Shown here piece by piece: positions 45,742 through 57,719 of a stretch of 64,000 bases of DNA. The translations under genes were made by a program, and so were the position numbers. The notes under the pieces were generated by a model. It had not been told where the DNA came from. It saw only the letters and a list, made by a program, of their open reading frames with translations, and ran no database searches. The stretch spans positions 46,376,255 to 46,440,254 of the forward strand of contig CM055111.1 of the NCBI GenBank assembly GCA_029204225.1, written 5' to 3'. Position 1 is the stretch's first letter. Each line of letters starts with the position of its first letter. Source of the DNA: Diphasiastrum complanatum (Eukaryota > Streptophyta > Lycopodiopsida > Lycopodiales > Lycopodiaceae).

Positions 45742-46713
45742 AAGGCTCCCACATAGCTCTTGCACATTACGGCGCAGCCAATGACAGGCTGCCACATAGC
45801 TCCCGTCATTGGCTGTCCACATGCACATTCCACCCCAAATGTACAAAAATTTGCATTATAATTGCGAAAAAAAAAAAAACATAGTCCACGAGTGCGGGTG
45901 TACGTCCGTACCATACGGCCTGGGGCAAAAAAAAACGGTGTCCACCTTGGCACATTGGCATTACACAGGGGAAGGCCCTCTTCCTCTCGGCGGCTCCGCC
46001 TTGCTAGGGCACAAGCCCGAGGCAAGGTGGGCCGGGCTGAACGGCCTCGAGGGAGGTTCCCCCCGTGCTTGGCTTCCTGAGTTCTCAATTTTAGTGGCAC
46101 AAACACTGGAAATCCAGCACTGAGGTTTGGAGAATGCAATGTTGTCGGTTTTCAGAGGATTCAATAGCTGCTATTAAGTTAAAGTTGTGGCTCACAAATT
46201 GATAGTGCACATGCAACATCAGATGATTGATTACTCAATGGCAAGTTTGGCCTAGCTTTGCAATAACCCCGGAACGATTGAGCTTTGCTTCTGAAAAGTT
46301 AGCAGCAACAGAGGTTCATCTCTGTTAATTTCACCACTAATATTGTTGGCAGAGCGAAATGGTAAATTTGTACTGTGCAAGGCGTAAGTGACTCTCAGGT
46401 ACTATGCAATTGTAAGGCTATTTGACTGAACCGTTTTGCGTAATGATAGTTGTAGGTCTCCATTGCTAGATTGTTTCTAGCAATAAGCTTTCGACATCAG
46501 CATCCCAGCGTTATGTCGGGTTAGGTTCCTTTTCGCTGCATTCCCATCTATTTATGGAAGCTCTATTCAGGAATAAATCACATCCTAATGCTGTGGAGAT
46601 TTAGCAGCAAAGTCCGTCTTTGCTTATTTGGGAGACCCAGTGCATAGTTGATACAAATTAACTATTTTTCTCATAAAGAAATCCAGAGGATAGCTATTGC
46701 GCAGAAAACAAGA
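45742..46713. other. GC-rich patch and spacer
   Basis: Between about 45900 and 46080 the sequence is markedly GC-rich (for example GGGGAAGGCCCTC, CCCGAGGCAAGGTGGGCC), unlike its AT-rich surroundings. Open frames on both strands there lack family signatures and reflect base composition. A short inverted phrase CACATAGCTC..GCC/GGC..GAGCTATGTGG type repeat of GCCACATAGCTC occurs at about 45750-45805. The rest is spacer. Confidence 0.35.
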
Positions 46714-46715
46714 TC

Positions 46716-46838
46716 GAAAAGTCACCTCCACAAGAAAATAAAGTAGCATTTGACAACTGGTGATCAACTATTAATAAGACTAGTTGGTGATACAGATGTA
46801 GCAGATGCTGATGTTACATCATTTATGCTTTATGTGTA
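46716..46838 (+). repeat. Segment R3, copy 2
   Basis: Matches 42482-42597, with a short duplicated GATACAGATGTAGCAGATGC phrase. It runs within a few bases into segment R1 copy B. Confidence 0.8.
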
Positions 46839-46843
46839 GTAAA

Positions 46844-48880
46844 ACATTCAGCAGATCTACAGGTAGGCAGCTGAGCTACTTGCTTAGTTTTTGCATTTAA
46901 TTCTAGTGTTTGCAAGTCAAAAGTCTACTGATACGAAGTACTACCAAGATGGTGAATCATTCAATTTACAAACATTATTCTAGAAATTGGCCATCTTTTG
47001 GATGGACTGGCCGATCCTCACTCTTCAGGGGCCTATGCAAGAAGATGAAGAAGCCATTTTGTGTCTGATGCCAAATCGGTGAAGCTGAAATCTCTCATTT
47101 TGTCGGAACCAGCGCAACGCAGCATGAGCGAGGAACAGCATATTTCCATAATGGCAGGCAATGTCCTAGCAGAAAGACGGTATTTACTCTGAAAGCCCTT
47201 ATGGAATGATACACAATTTTCCACACGATGGTTACAATCGGATGTGAGAAACCATCATCCATACGATCTCTATCTGATTCGATCCCAATGCGAACTCAGA
47301 ACAATTCAGGCTTTGCAGTGAAACATTTATTGTTGGTGTAACGCTGTTTGGAAGAAGCTCAGCTGGAATGGGAGGAATAGCTGAATCCAAAGTCGCACAG
47401 AAGCTTCTCTATCGATACCATAGAGGAACCCATCAGCAATCAAAGTCGAGACAAATAATTCCCAGATGGAAAATAGGCAACCACTATTGGCGCACTCGGA
47501 ATTTTGCCCTTGTCCGCTTGTTTTGCCTTCTTCTCCTTCTTCTTCTGAAACTGACTTGGTGGATGAGAAGAAGGTGATGAGTGGTCATGTACTTTGTTGG
47601 GTTTTTGAGAACCTAGACTGGCTGAGCTTAAACAAGCCCCCATGGTAGATGGAAAAGAGGAAATGTATATAGATTGAGAAGTAAGGAAGGAAATGTGGCG
47701 TGGATAGAGATTAAAAAGACGCAGAGGAAAGTGAGAAGGTAAAGAGAGGAAATGAGTGATGTATCACGATTCACTAATACTCATACTTAAAAGGAGTAAG
47801 AGGTGCTTAGTTGCTTCAAGCTCACGTTTTGAAGCTTCAACTTTACTTTTTGGAGCTTTGACCATCACCTCTTTGGGCGACCCTTTCCTTCCCATATGTC
47901 ACAAAGAAATAGAAGATGTATACTTAAAATAACAAGGGATGTGGCAAGCAACAAGAGCCTCGCCTAACTTGAATGTTGTTTGATTCTTTTATTAATGTTG
48001 ATTGTTTTTTTTAGTTATTGTGAAGCTTCATTGACTAGTATCTCTTATTTATAAATATACATCAGCTATTGGTCAATGATTCTATTTTGTGATTGTGTGT
48101 TTCATAAAAGTGCATATGGAGTCATTGTGAGGAGGGCTTTTAGTTTTTTAATTTCTAGTTCAAGATAGGCTATTATAGCAAGTTCAATCCATACATCGAT
48201 TGTGTCAAAAGGCTGGATGGCATTCTTCAAATTGAACTCTAATTTGTATTCAAATTGGAAGCATTTTTGTGTGTGTCCTACAACCCAAGTGCATTCCCTA
48301 TGGAACAACTACATATCAATCAAAGGCAGATTATTTCTCAATGTTTCGAGGTTAAAACTTTGCTACTACAGCAGTTTTTTAAATAGAAGATAGCTAATGG
48401 ATATATGAAAAAACAAAAACAAAAACAAAAAATAGCACACCAGTTTTGTGAGTGCTTCTTATAGTTGATTAATCAGCAAATAGAGTAGGGCCAAGTTTGA
48501 TTTCAATCAACGAGGTGTAGAGAAATACCTCACAGAGGACCAAGAGTGATTGTTTGGTGGTGAGATTTGATGAATATCAATCTTGCTAACTCGTGATTGC
48601 AACAACAATTTGTGGTGCATTTGTAGTTTAGATTTTGGACAACATATTTCAAGTTTTGTTGATGCTTGTAGTGCACTTTCAAGGCTTGTTTGATGGATTG
48701 GTTGTGTGGTGTTTAGTAGTGTTCAAGCAAATTTTTACGTCATATTAGTCCTTACTAATGATAAGGAGCAGGTGCTTGAGAACAGCTTGCAAGTTGCACT
48801 TGCCAATGAGGCATTTTGGTTATAGCGCAATTGGTTTGGGTCTTCGAAAACCTTTCAAGTTCATCTTTTAACAACAAATG
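46844..48880 (+). repeat. Segment R1, long copy B
   Basis: Near-identical to copy A (37899-40012) and ending about 80 bases earlier, at AACAACAAATG. It carries the same MGAC-start ORF at 47643-47440. Its last 50 bases (GGTTATAGCGCAATTGG..) are repeated immediately downstream at about 48889-48938, a local duplication at the edge of the segment. Confidence 0.88.
47440..47643 (-). CDS. Small MGAC-start ORF inside repeat R1 (copy B)
   Basis: The 67-residue product is identical to the copy A ORF apart from one residue near the end (VVAYFPSG against VVGYFPSG). Retention of the frame and start in both copies is compatible with either recent duplication or constraint. Confidence 0.3.
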   Translation of the reverse strand: MGACLSSASLGSQKPNKVHDHSSPSSHPPSQFQKKKEKKAKQADKGKIPSAPIVVAYFPSGNYLSRL

Positions 48881-48995
48881 ACTGTAATTGGTTATAGCGC
48901 AATTGGTTTGGGTCTTCGAAAACCTTTCAAGTTCATCTAATGACTGACGCTCATTTGCTATGTGTCAACATTTGATTAGCTGATTATGAGAAAAA

Positions 48996-49644
48996 TGGTC
49001 ATCTAAAATTCTGGTTCTAAAATCCACATGAACATTGTGTGAGGTGACGTGCCTCCAAAATACAAAGGAAACCTAAGCACTTGGCATTACGTCATTGTGA
49101 TGGATTATTTCACAAAGTGTGTAGAAGCAAGGGTAGCGCAAATAGAATATGGCAAGAGTGTGGCCAATTATACCCATCTCTGCATCGATACATAGTTTGG
49201 CTACCATCTCCAAATGGGTATAAATAAAAGTATGAAGAATCTCATGTCAAAAAATGTAGTGATTCTTGAGAAATGTTTTCCTCAATGGTCCATTATCGGG
49301 TTTAGCAAGAATCTGATAAAGATTTAACAGTCAAAGCTCACTCCAAGGGGTTACACCGGAAGTGGTACCCCTTCCTCCTCGTAAAATTTGGTTTTACTTA
49401 CTTTTTTTTTATGCTATAGATTTTTTACACACGCACCTTTTAGGTAGAAGGTGCATGTAAAAAAAAGTTAACTTTTTCTTTGTGTTCACCTTTAGGCACT
49501 CGAAAGATGCACGTAGACATTTTTCAGCAATAAAAAGATTTTGTTCCACAAATTATATTCAAGTCTTTTTCTTCGACACATCATGACAATGCTATTCATC
49601 TTGGAGATGAATTTTTATAGGGATGCTCATCTCTATATATAAAC
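48996..49644 (+). repeat. Inverted repeat, right arm
   Basis: Reverse complement of 45097-45741. On the plus strand it reads as the gypsy integrase fragment in the sense direction. A copia integrase fragment follows directly. Confidence 0.9.
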
Positions 49645-50380
49645 TCATGAATGTGCACTTACTTCAGAAGAAATATCTTTGTCTACACTTTTATTTGACA
49701 AGAATATCCTATGGCATCAATGCCTAGGATATCTCCATCTGAGATCTATATTTTATATGTTATGCAACAATCTTGTCGAAGGCTTAGACAACTACAAGTC
49801 ATCACCAAAACAAACTTGCGATGTCAAGATTTCCCTAAGGCCAAGCTCATAGAGCTAAAGGCATTCTGGATCTAATTCACCATGATCTATGTGGCCCGAC
49901 GCAAAACCCATCATGCGAAGGATCGATGGATTTGATTACGTTTATTAATGATTTATCTCGATGAAACATTGTCATGTTCATCAAAAACAAATCAGAAGTA
50001 TGTCCCTGTTTCAAAAATTTAGACATCTATCTGAAACCCAGACAAGAAGGAAGATCAAAGCCCTATGCACAGATGGAGGGGCAGAGTTCATCTCAAATGC
50101 TATGAATGACTTTCTAAGTGAATCTAGGATTTGGAGACAATATGCATCGAGCTACACTCCTCAGTAGAACGGAGTAGCCGAAAAAAAGAATCAGACTCTT
50201 GCTGAGTCAGCAAGATCCATGTTGTTTGTTGCTAATCTTTCGAACAAGTTTTGCAAAGAGGTAATCACAACAACCTACTGTGTTTACTAGAATCATTGCA
50301 GTACCAAGGCCATGAACAATAAAACTCCTAAGGAGGTTTGATCATGTACATCACAAAATCAAAGCCCTATGCACAAATGG
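49645..50380 (+). pseudogene. Ty1/copia integrase fragment
   Basis: Degraded pieces of GAG-pre-integrase (ILWHQCLGYLHL, about 49.7 kb) and of the integrase core (HHDLCGPTQ, TFINDLSR, MFIKNKSE, KALCTDGGAEF, 49.87-50.10 kb; LCTDGG in place of RSDNGG), a TAG after SYTPQ at 50165-50167, then KNQTLAESARSMLF. A 25-base phrase (ATCAAAGCCCTATGCACA) from the core is repeated at 50360-50380, at the junction with the next segment. Confidence 0.8.
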
Positions 50381-50384
50381 AGAG

Positions 50385-51811
50385 TGTTGGGCATATTTTC
50401 TGTTGAGGGATTGGTCCCGTCGGAAGATCCCCAACAGGGGAAGGGCCCACACTGCCGTTACAAGAGTGACTAGGGTAACGTCGATTCCAATCCCGGGGGC
50501 CGTTCTAAGCACCCCGTACTCCCGAGTCAATAAGATTTTTCCAAGCTCTTAGAGGTATGAGTGCTGGGAGATGAAATGGCTACTCGGTTCAGTGCTTGAC
50601 TTGACTTTTCATATCATTGGTCTATAAAGCGATACAAGGTACTATAAGGTTGTGGTACTAGTCTAGATCTTGGGTAGGATCTCGAGAGATTCTATCAGAA
50701 ACTGTTCATTCCTAATAGGATCCAAAGCCCTGTAGGATGCTAGTAAGACTCAAAGGGATTCTAAAAGTGGGTTACGTGAGGTCCCAACCCACAGGTTCAA
50801 TCTACTATCAGTGACAAGGGTAAGTATTTTCTTGCAACATACTTTGGTAATTTGGCTCCTGTGCCTATGTATATCGGTACCTTTGACATGTGCAAACTCA
50901 GATTGGTGCAATCTACTCTGTTCTTTGATTCTGTAAGCGATTTTGGTGACTTTGGTGTCAAATTTGATGGATGATCATATGGTACTATCAGAACTTCTCA
51001 AAGATTCGTTCTGCATTAAAGTCATTGTTAACATCTTCAAAGTGAACTTGAAGAATATTCTCTTTACCAAAGGCACGTTGCAGAAGAATCCCATCTCATT
51101 GTATGCGTAATTCTCATAGGGCCTTCGATCACTTACTTTTTCTAAGTGAAAGTCACAAATTTATGGCGATTTATGACACGAGCGGGTTTTTCAGCGTATA
51201 AAAGTCAAGTTTTACTTAGTAACGTGTTAAATACTCAACGGTTTTCCTTACAATGCTTAGGGATCGATGCATCTTGGTTGCTAGGTGTCCTCTTGCCTCC
51301 CAAGGTCCATGTGTTTCAAGGGATAGTCTGGGGGCGGGGTGCTCTATATGATATAATAACAGAACACAAATTTTTCCTTAACCCAGGAGGTCTATTTCAC
51401 CCTATTCGAGTATTAAGTTGCCTCTGTGTTTCAAGAGGATAACCACATATAAAAAGATTACGTACATACTTACAACAAGCCTACCAGCACTACTAGTGAT
51501 TTCAATTTCTGTTTTTCGAATATTACGGTTCCATCAATCACTAAGCTTATAATGATATTTCATACACACACCATAATAAGCTTACAAGTGAAACCCAAAT
51601 CTTCATCGAACTTTCTCAAACCATCAAATGCATGATGCTTCAACTAAGAGTCTGATAAATGCCAAAGACGAAAATATAAAACTCAATTTTTTTTTTCCTT
51701 TTTTTCTTTTTCGACTTGTAAATAAGCATTCGAACCAACCATATGTACTAATGTTTCAAGTAAAAAAAAAACCGTTTACTCATAAAACGACATTAGATAG
51801 TTAATCAACAT
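50385..51811 (+). mobile_element. Unassigned LTR-like sequence and spacer
   Basis: A TGTTGGGCATATTTTCTG start at 50386 follows the copia fragment abruptly and resembles an LTR end; GGTCCCGTCGG..CCCGGGGGCC text follows. No second copy, primer site or coding domain was found. A 98-codon frame at 51146-51442 has no recognised motif. The segment ends at the target duplication of the LTR retrotransposon at 51812. Confidence 0.3.
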
Positions 51812-51816
51812 CATGT

Positions 51817-53058
51817 TGTTGTAAAGCTACCTTTACAAGCTTTACTTCCGGCGCCATCGGCGCCAGCTATGTCCCCGGCACTAGCAGCGCCCTTGTTGCT
51901 CCCGGCACCAACGGCGCCGGCGCTGCTCCCGGCGCCAATGTGACCAGAATCCAGTTGGCGCCAAGTTCTTATGGCTGAAAATCTTTGATCGGTTCTAGCG
52001 GAGTCCAGAGTGCTCAGATCGATGTGCAATCACCTCACACGATCTAGGCATGATTAAAGGAAGCCTGGGGATCAATAAAATCTAGAGAGAGAAAATGAAT
52101 TTCTAGAGAGAAAATTCTAGAGAGAAATAATGTGCTTTACCAAAGAGCTTGGGTAGAGTTCTTGGTATGAGGGGGTGCCGAATCACATCGATACTATAGG
52201 GGAGTGTGGGTTGCGACTCAGGGTGAGCTCCAACCAAGTCTCAGCCTCCCTTGCTGGAATGTTGTCATGGCTCTCGCCTTGGCATGCTAGCGCCCCGGAG
52301 ACTAGGGTCGGTCACACACTTGAAATGTAACCTTCTAAGATTTATCAATAAAGTGGGATTTTTCTCAAACTGACTCTGATTACCTTCTGGGTTTCAGTGT
52401 TCGGTAAAAGCGCCAGTTGTAAGGCCGCTTCCAAATTTTTAAGTTGGCACATAGCTGAGGGTCGTACCCGGGACGCCAGCGGTATGCCGTCGGGACCATT
52501 CGGTCCATGGCGCCAGCGGTATGCTGTCGGGACCATTTGGTCCAGGAATTGGTTGTCTCCATATCTGTCGCGGCTTGTGGTTCTGAGTGTTCCTTGCATG
52601 AACGTGAATGGGTTAAGCTCTTGGGAAACGGGCTCTAACCTGTCGGTTGAGTTGGATGGCTTGCTTGGGTGGACGTTACCTATTTATGGCTGTCCAGTCT
52701 GGCGTGGCGCCAGGTTGGCTTCTAGCGCTCGTGATGAAGCTTTCAGTTGGTTAAGTCTGATGTAAGTCAGACCGCTTGCTTGGAATGGATGTTACTCGTT
52801 TGTAATGAAGCTTCAAGTTGGTTAAGTTTGATGTATGTCGGGCGGCTTGCTTGGAGGGAAGTCACCCACATCGGGACCCCCGATCTGGCACGGCGCCAGG
52901 TTGGATCTCAATGTTGGTTTTCGGAACTTCAAGTTGGCTAAGTCTGATCGTTGTTGGCGAGTTGGCTGCTTGTATGTCATGTGGGTTTGGATGGCAAGAG
53001 TTGAAGGCTAGGAAGCTAAGTCGTGGTTCTCGGCTCCCGTTGGGATGCCTGCGCTACA
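51817..53058 (+). repeat. 5' LTR of the non-coding LTR element
   Basis: 1242 bases, TG..CA ends. The first 150 bases contain many GGCGCC or CCGGCG palindromic words. An AATAAA signal lies at about 52348 in R/U5-like position, followed by CT-type sequence. Several short ORFs in it mirror those of the 3' LTR and are not genes. Confidence 0.9.
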
Positions 53059-53060
53059 TG

Positions 53061-53073
53061 TGGTATCAGAGCC
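53061..53073 (+). other. Primer-binding site (initiator Met tRNA)
   Basis: TGGTATCAGAGCC lies two bases after the LTR end, matching the copia-type initiator-Met primer. Confidence 0.85.
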
Positions 53074-53812
53074 GACTGGCCGGTCAGCTATGCGGATCTC
53101 ACGGAAATGGCCACGGTTTGGGGTTCATCAAGACAACTGTTGTCTAAGGTGCTGCCCACAGTGTAAGCACAGGTGCGTCCACGGTCGGGGTGGTCGGCAG
53201 AACGGGGGACTTCATGAGTCAAAGTGCTGCCCTTGAGGTGTAAGAACAGTCAGTTCTCGTGGTTCGGGCCTGGCGCTGTCTGCACGTAGGACAGATGAGG
53301 CAGTGTGCTGCCATTAGGTTGGTGTAAGCACGGTCTGTGCCTTGTGGGGTGCGGGGCGACATATTCGAACTGTACGGGTTAACCATTGATACATAGATGC
53401 TGCTCGAATTCGGGTGTAAAGCACGGGTGGTTAGCTGCCGGTGCGGGATAGCTGCCGATCGTTTAGCTATAAGGGCTATCAACCAAAAAGTGGTGGGGCG
53501 TGACTGAGGCAATGTGCTGCTTAATGGTGAAAGCACGGATAGTTGGAGGGGTGTCCTATGTGGGCTGATTCCGTGATCGATTTGTATGGGTGCGGCCAGG
53601 CAAAGGTCCGTTGGCAGGACCATCTCAAAGGGGGACCTTGTCTTTGTTACTTGTTAGTAAACCTGCCTAAGTGTCTTACTTGTATGTATTCATGGTGAGT
53701 CTTAGTACTCGTGCTTTGCCTGGTTTGCATGATTGCTTGTGATACAAGGAGCTGATGGCTCGAGAAGGAACCTTTTCTTTTGAAGGCTGATACCATCAAA
53801 CAAAGAGGACTA

Positions 53813-54316
53813 CAGAATCTGTGGGGCGGATTTGCAGTTCAAGTACTCGCACGTGAACGGCAACGAAACGACTCAATGTTTGCAAAGGATGGATGACTAG
53901 CCTGTTTCTTGGGTTAGTTTCATTTGCGACAACGCCCACCAGACGCAAGCAGGAAGTCAAAAGTTGGAAAGGGCAATTTCAGGGGAGATCTTCTGTGGAG
54001 CAGTTGGTCTTCATTTTGGGACGGCCACCTTCAGAACTGAAACTCACTGAACATGGGTGATATCCAGAATCTGTGGGGCAGATTTGCAGTTCAAGTACTC
54101 GCACGTGAATGGCAACGAAACGACTCAATGTTTGCAAAGGATGGATGACTAGCCTGTTTCTTGGGTTAGTTTCATTTGCGACAACACCCACCAGACGCAA
54201 GCAGGAAGTCAAAAGTTGGAAAGGGCAATTTCAGGGGAGATCTTCTATGGAGCAGTTGGTCTTCATTTTGGGACGGCCACCTTCAGAACTGAAACTCACT
54301 GAGCATGGGTGATATC
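53813..54316 (+). repeat. 252-bp tandem duplication within the LTR element
   Basis: Two head-to-tail copies (53813-54064 and 54065-54316) differ at only a few bases. Each includes ACGGCAACGAAACGACTC or its variant and ends GGGTGATATC. Also in the interior, the phrase AGTGCTGCC(C/A)..GTGTAAGCAC recurs about four times between 53145 and 53540. Confidence 0.9.
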
Positions 54317-55635
54317 CAGTATCAGTTGGGTTTTTCCTCAAAGGGGAAAGACTAGGATCCTCTTGAGAGATTGGCAACAAGTTGGATCGAGCCATAATCC
54401 TAGCAGATGGGAAGCAAAGTGTTGGAAAGGCTTTTTGTCCGAAGAACTCTACTCTAAGTCCGATCAACTGATTTTATAAGTGGAGGGGAACTATCACACA
54501 CACCTCTCTCTTGGGGCAAATTTTGAATGAAAGTTGATCAAATGGGGGCAAATTCAAGGTGACTTAGCCATACTCACACGAGGAGACTGGCGAACTTTGG
54601 ACCTAATAAGTTGACAAGTTTTTGTTGTGGAAAGGAAAGTTTGTTATAGGCTTTCTCTGGACCAGCAATGATGAGGAAACATATGAGTACGCTGGCTTGT
54701 GTTACGTGTAAGACAGCTGATCAATGAAGGAACTGCGAAAGTTGAGTCTTGCATGAGAGACTTGGTATTTCGAACGAACGCTAAGGGACAGTTCGCGTTG
54801 AGATCGGACTAGTGCAAACTCTGGGTGCATGTGTCTGATATAAAGAGAGCTACTTGAAGCCAAGCTCGATGTACACTTCTTGTTTTGACTGTGAGGCAAC
54901 TGACCAGTGATGGAATTGTGAAAGTCAAGTTTTGCGCGACGGACATGGTGCTTCAAACAAATGCGAAGAGATAGTTCGGATGCGGATCAAACTGGTGCGA
55001 TCCTTTGGCTTTCCACGAGGTCAATGGTTACATTTGGGCTGATTCAAAGAGCTACTTCAAGCTAAGTGAGAGGTGCATTGCGGAGTACTCAATCTTTGCC
55101 TACCTTAAGGAGCCAATATGGAAAAGTATCAAGATCAGGCTGGGACAAGGAGAGAAATCAAGGTGCAGAAGCAAGAAGGCACGGAGTGGACCATAAAGTG
55201 GGCAATCAGACGATAAATCCTTTGGCTCAGGGAGCCTTGATACCTGTGCGGAACTGAACAAATCTGGTGCTCAGGGAGCTCAACACAAAGTGCATCAAGG
55301 ACAAATCAGGAGCTCAAAGGAGTTCCAAAGTCGAAAGTCAGAAGCGACAGGGGCGAACATTTCAAAGAAAGACCTCTGTCACCAGTTAATAAGGTTTTTG
55401 GGTTTTACGAAAGCGATATCAAATCTACGCTTTTCCCAGACAAAGATATATTTTCAAGTTATGTAATCTTTCAGTACAAAGAGCTGAGCCTCTGACTTGT
55501 GGTGTGCCAGCTTCAATGTTAATAAAAAGTGGCCAGTAAATTGAGTACTGTGCCAAGTAGCTTAAATGTATAGTTATTTTAATTGGGAGACACCTTTACT
55601 TTAATATGACATCTGATGAGGACATCAGATTTTAT

Positions 55636-55649
55636 AAAGGTGGGGTGGA
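55636..55649 (+). other. Polypurine tract
   Basis: AAAGGTGGGGTGGA stands immediately before the 3' LTR start and would prime plus-strand synthesis. Confidence 0.8.
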
Positions 55650-56895
55650 TGTTGTAAAGCTACCTTTACAAGCTTTACTTCCGGTGCCATCGGCGCTAGC
55701 TATGTCCCCGGCGCCAGCAGCGCCCCTGCTGCTCGCGGCGCCAATGGCGCCGGCGCCGCTCCCGGCGCCAATGTGACCAGAATCCAGCCGGCGCCAAGTT
55801 CCTATGGCTGAAAATCTTTGATCGGTTCTAGCGGAGTCCAGAGAGCTCAGGTCGATGTGCAATCACCTCACACGATCTAGGCATGATTAAAGGAAGCCTG
55901 GGGATCAATAAAATCTAGAGAGAGAAAATGACTTTCTAGAAAGAGAAAATCCTAGAGAGAGAAAAAACGTGCTTTACCAGCTTGGGTAGAGTGCTTGGTA
56001 TGAGGGGGGGTGCCGAATCACACCAATACTATAGGGGAGAGCGGGTTGCGACTCAGGGCGAGCTCCAACCAAGTCTCAGCCTCCCTTGCTGGAATGTTGT
56101 CATGGCTCTCGCCTTGGCATGCTAGCGTCCCGGAAACTAGGGTCGGTCACACACTTGAAATGTAACTTTCTCAGATTTATCAATAAAGTGGGATTTTCCT
56201 CAAACTGACTCTGATTACCTTCTGGGTTTCAGTGTTCGGTAAAAGCGCCAATTGTAAGGCCGCTTTCAAAATTTTTAACTTGGCACATAGCTGAGGGTCG
56301 TATCCCAGGACGCCAGCGGTATGCCGTCGGGACCATTCGGTCCGTGGCGCCAGCAGTATGCTGTCGGGACAATTTGGTCCAGGAATTGGTTGTCTCCATA
56401 TCTGTCGCGGCTTGTGGTTCTGAGTGTTCCTTGCATGAACGTGAATGGGTTAAGCTCTTGGGGAACGGGCTCTAACCTGTCGGCTGAGTTGGATGGCTTG
56501 CTTGGGTGGACGTTACCTGTTTATGGCTGTCCAGTCTGGCGTGGCGCCAGGTTGGCTTTCAGCGCTCGTGATGAAGCTTTCAGTTGGTTAAGTCTGATGT
56601 AAGTCAGACTGCTTGCTTGGAATGGATGTTACTCGTTTGTAACGAAGCTTCGAGTTGGTTAAGTTTGATGTATGTCGGGCGGCTTGCTTGGAGGGAAGTC
56701 ACCCACATCGGGACCCTCGATCTGGCATGGCGCCAGGTTGGATCTCAATGTTGGTTTTCAGAACTTCAAGTTGGTTAAGTCTGATCGTTGTTGGCGAGTT
56801 GGCTGCTTGTATGTCAAGTGGGTTTGGATGGCAAGAGTTGAAGGCTGGGAAGCTAAGTCGTGGTTCCCGGCTCCCTTTGGGATGCCTGCGCTACA
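55650..56895 (+). repeat. 3' LTR of the non-coding LTR element
   Basis: 1246 bases, near-identical to the 5' LTR with scattered substitutions and small indels (for example a short deletion near 55977 relative to 52138). Few differences imply a relatively recent insertion. Confidence 0.9.
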
Positions 56896-56900
56896 CATGC

Positions 56901-57604
56901 ATACCAAGTATTGTTATAGAAACGACGGTGAAGTAATTTGGACATAGTCCATGCCTCAGTGATCTTCGGGGAGTGGTCGAGTCCAAGCTCAAGTTGCTCT
57001 AGCCGTCGTGTCAACTTCCATATACTTTGTTGCTCTTCAAGACCGAAAAGAAAATCATGGGTCCCCTTTCGTCAAGGCCTGCCGTTTTTTCTTCTTCTCT
57101 TCTGGCTCACTAGAGGGAGGCCCGATGACTGAGAGAGAGGGTATGAGTACTCTCCTGCGGGTGCTACTTCAGAGAATGGGAGATAGAATGTGAGCAATGC
57201 TGACAGAGGCGAATGTGTTGATGGGCCACTGATGCTTCCTACTAGTTGCCTACCCACGCCCCACTGTATGCTCTCGTCTCTTGATCAGTGGAGATGGGAA
57301 AATCCATATCATTAGTGCATCGAGGGTACACTCCCGTACTCAAGCTTGAATGTTTACTGACTGGCTGTAGGTAGGAATTGTTGCATCCATTTGCTGAGTG
57401 GGTTTACGTTGGACAACAGTTTAATGATGCCTTTCTAACAACGCTGACCTGCTCTCGATCTCTTGTTCTTGTTTGTTCTGTTGTCTACTCGATTGGCACG
57501 ATCTCTGCTCCACGGCCACTCTACCTATGTTGTGGTCATTTTCTGTGGGCTGCAGCCTGTTATAACTTGGCATTGATTCACAGCTCGTTGTAATGAAGGA
57601 TCTG

Positions 57605-57607
<3 letters not shown>
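56901..57607. other. Spacer downstream of the LTR element
   Basis: Slightly GC-richer than other spacers, with several short open frames on both strands and no recognised family. It is continuous with 50385-51811 before the LTR element inserted. Confidence 0.35.

Positions 57608-57636
<29 letters not shown>
57608..57636 (+). repeat. (GA)n microsatellite
   Basis: A perfect GA run of 29 bases. Confidence 0.95.
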
Positions 57637-57640
<4 letters not shown>

Positions 57641-57719
57641 ACAGTATAGTAGTCATGAGTGGAAGCTCTTGTTGAAGAAATATGTCGATGGATGGATGGA
57701 TGTGTCAAATAATCAGAAT

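Larger units (their letters stand above)
51817..56895 (+). mobile_element. Structurally complete LTR retrotransposon without coding domains
   Basis: The 5' LTR (51817-53058) and 3' LTR (55650-56895) both start TGTTGTAAAGC and end GCGCTACA and look nearly identical. The primer site TGGTATCAGAGCC is at 53061-53073, and the polypurine tract AAAGGTGGGGTGGA is at 55636-55649. Flanks are CATGT (51812-51816) and CATGC (56896-56900), a 5-base target duplication with one difference. The 2.6-kb interior has no gag, protease, integrase or polymerase motif in any frame. It is therefore a LARD-type non-autonomous element that would need proteins of a copia relative using the same primer. Confidence 0.9.

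Noticed and set aside
51811-52029. Gly/Ala-rich protein frames in the LTRs (GAGSSAGAVGAG type)
   Set aside because: Present at the same place in both LTRs and explained by GGCGCC-rich sequence.
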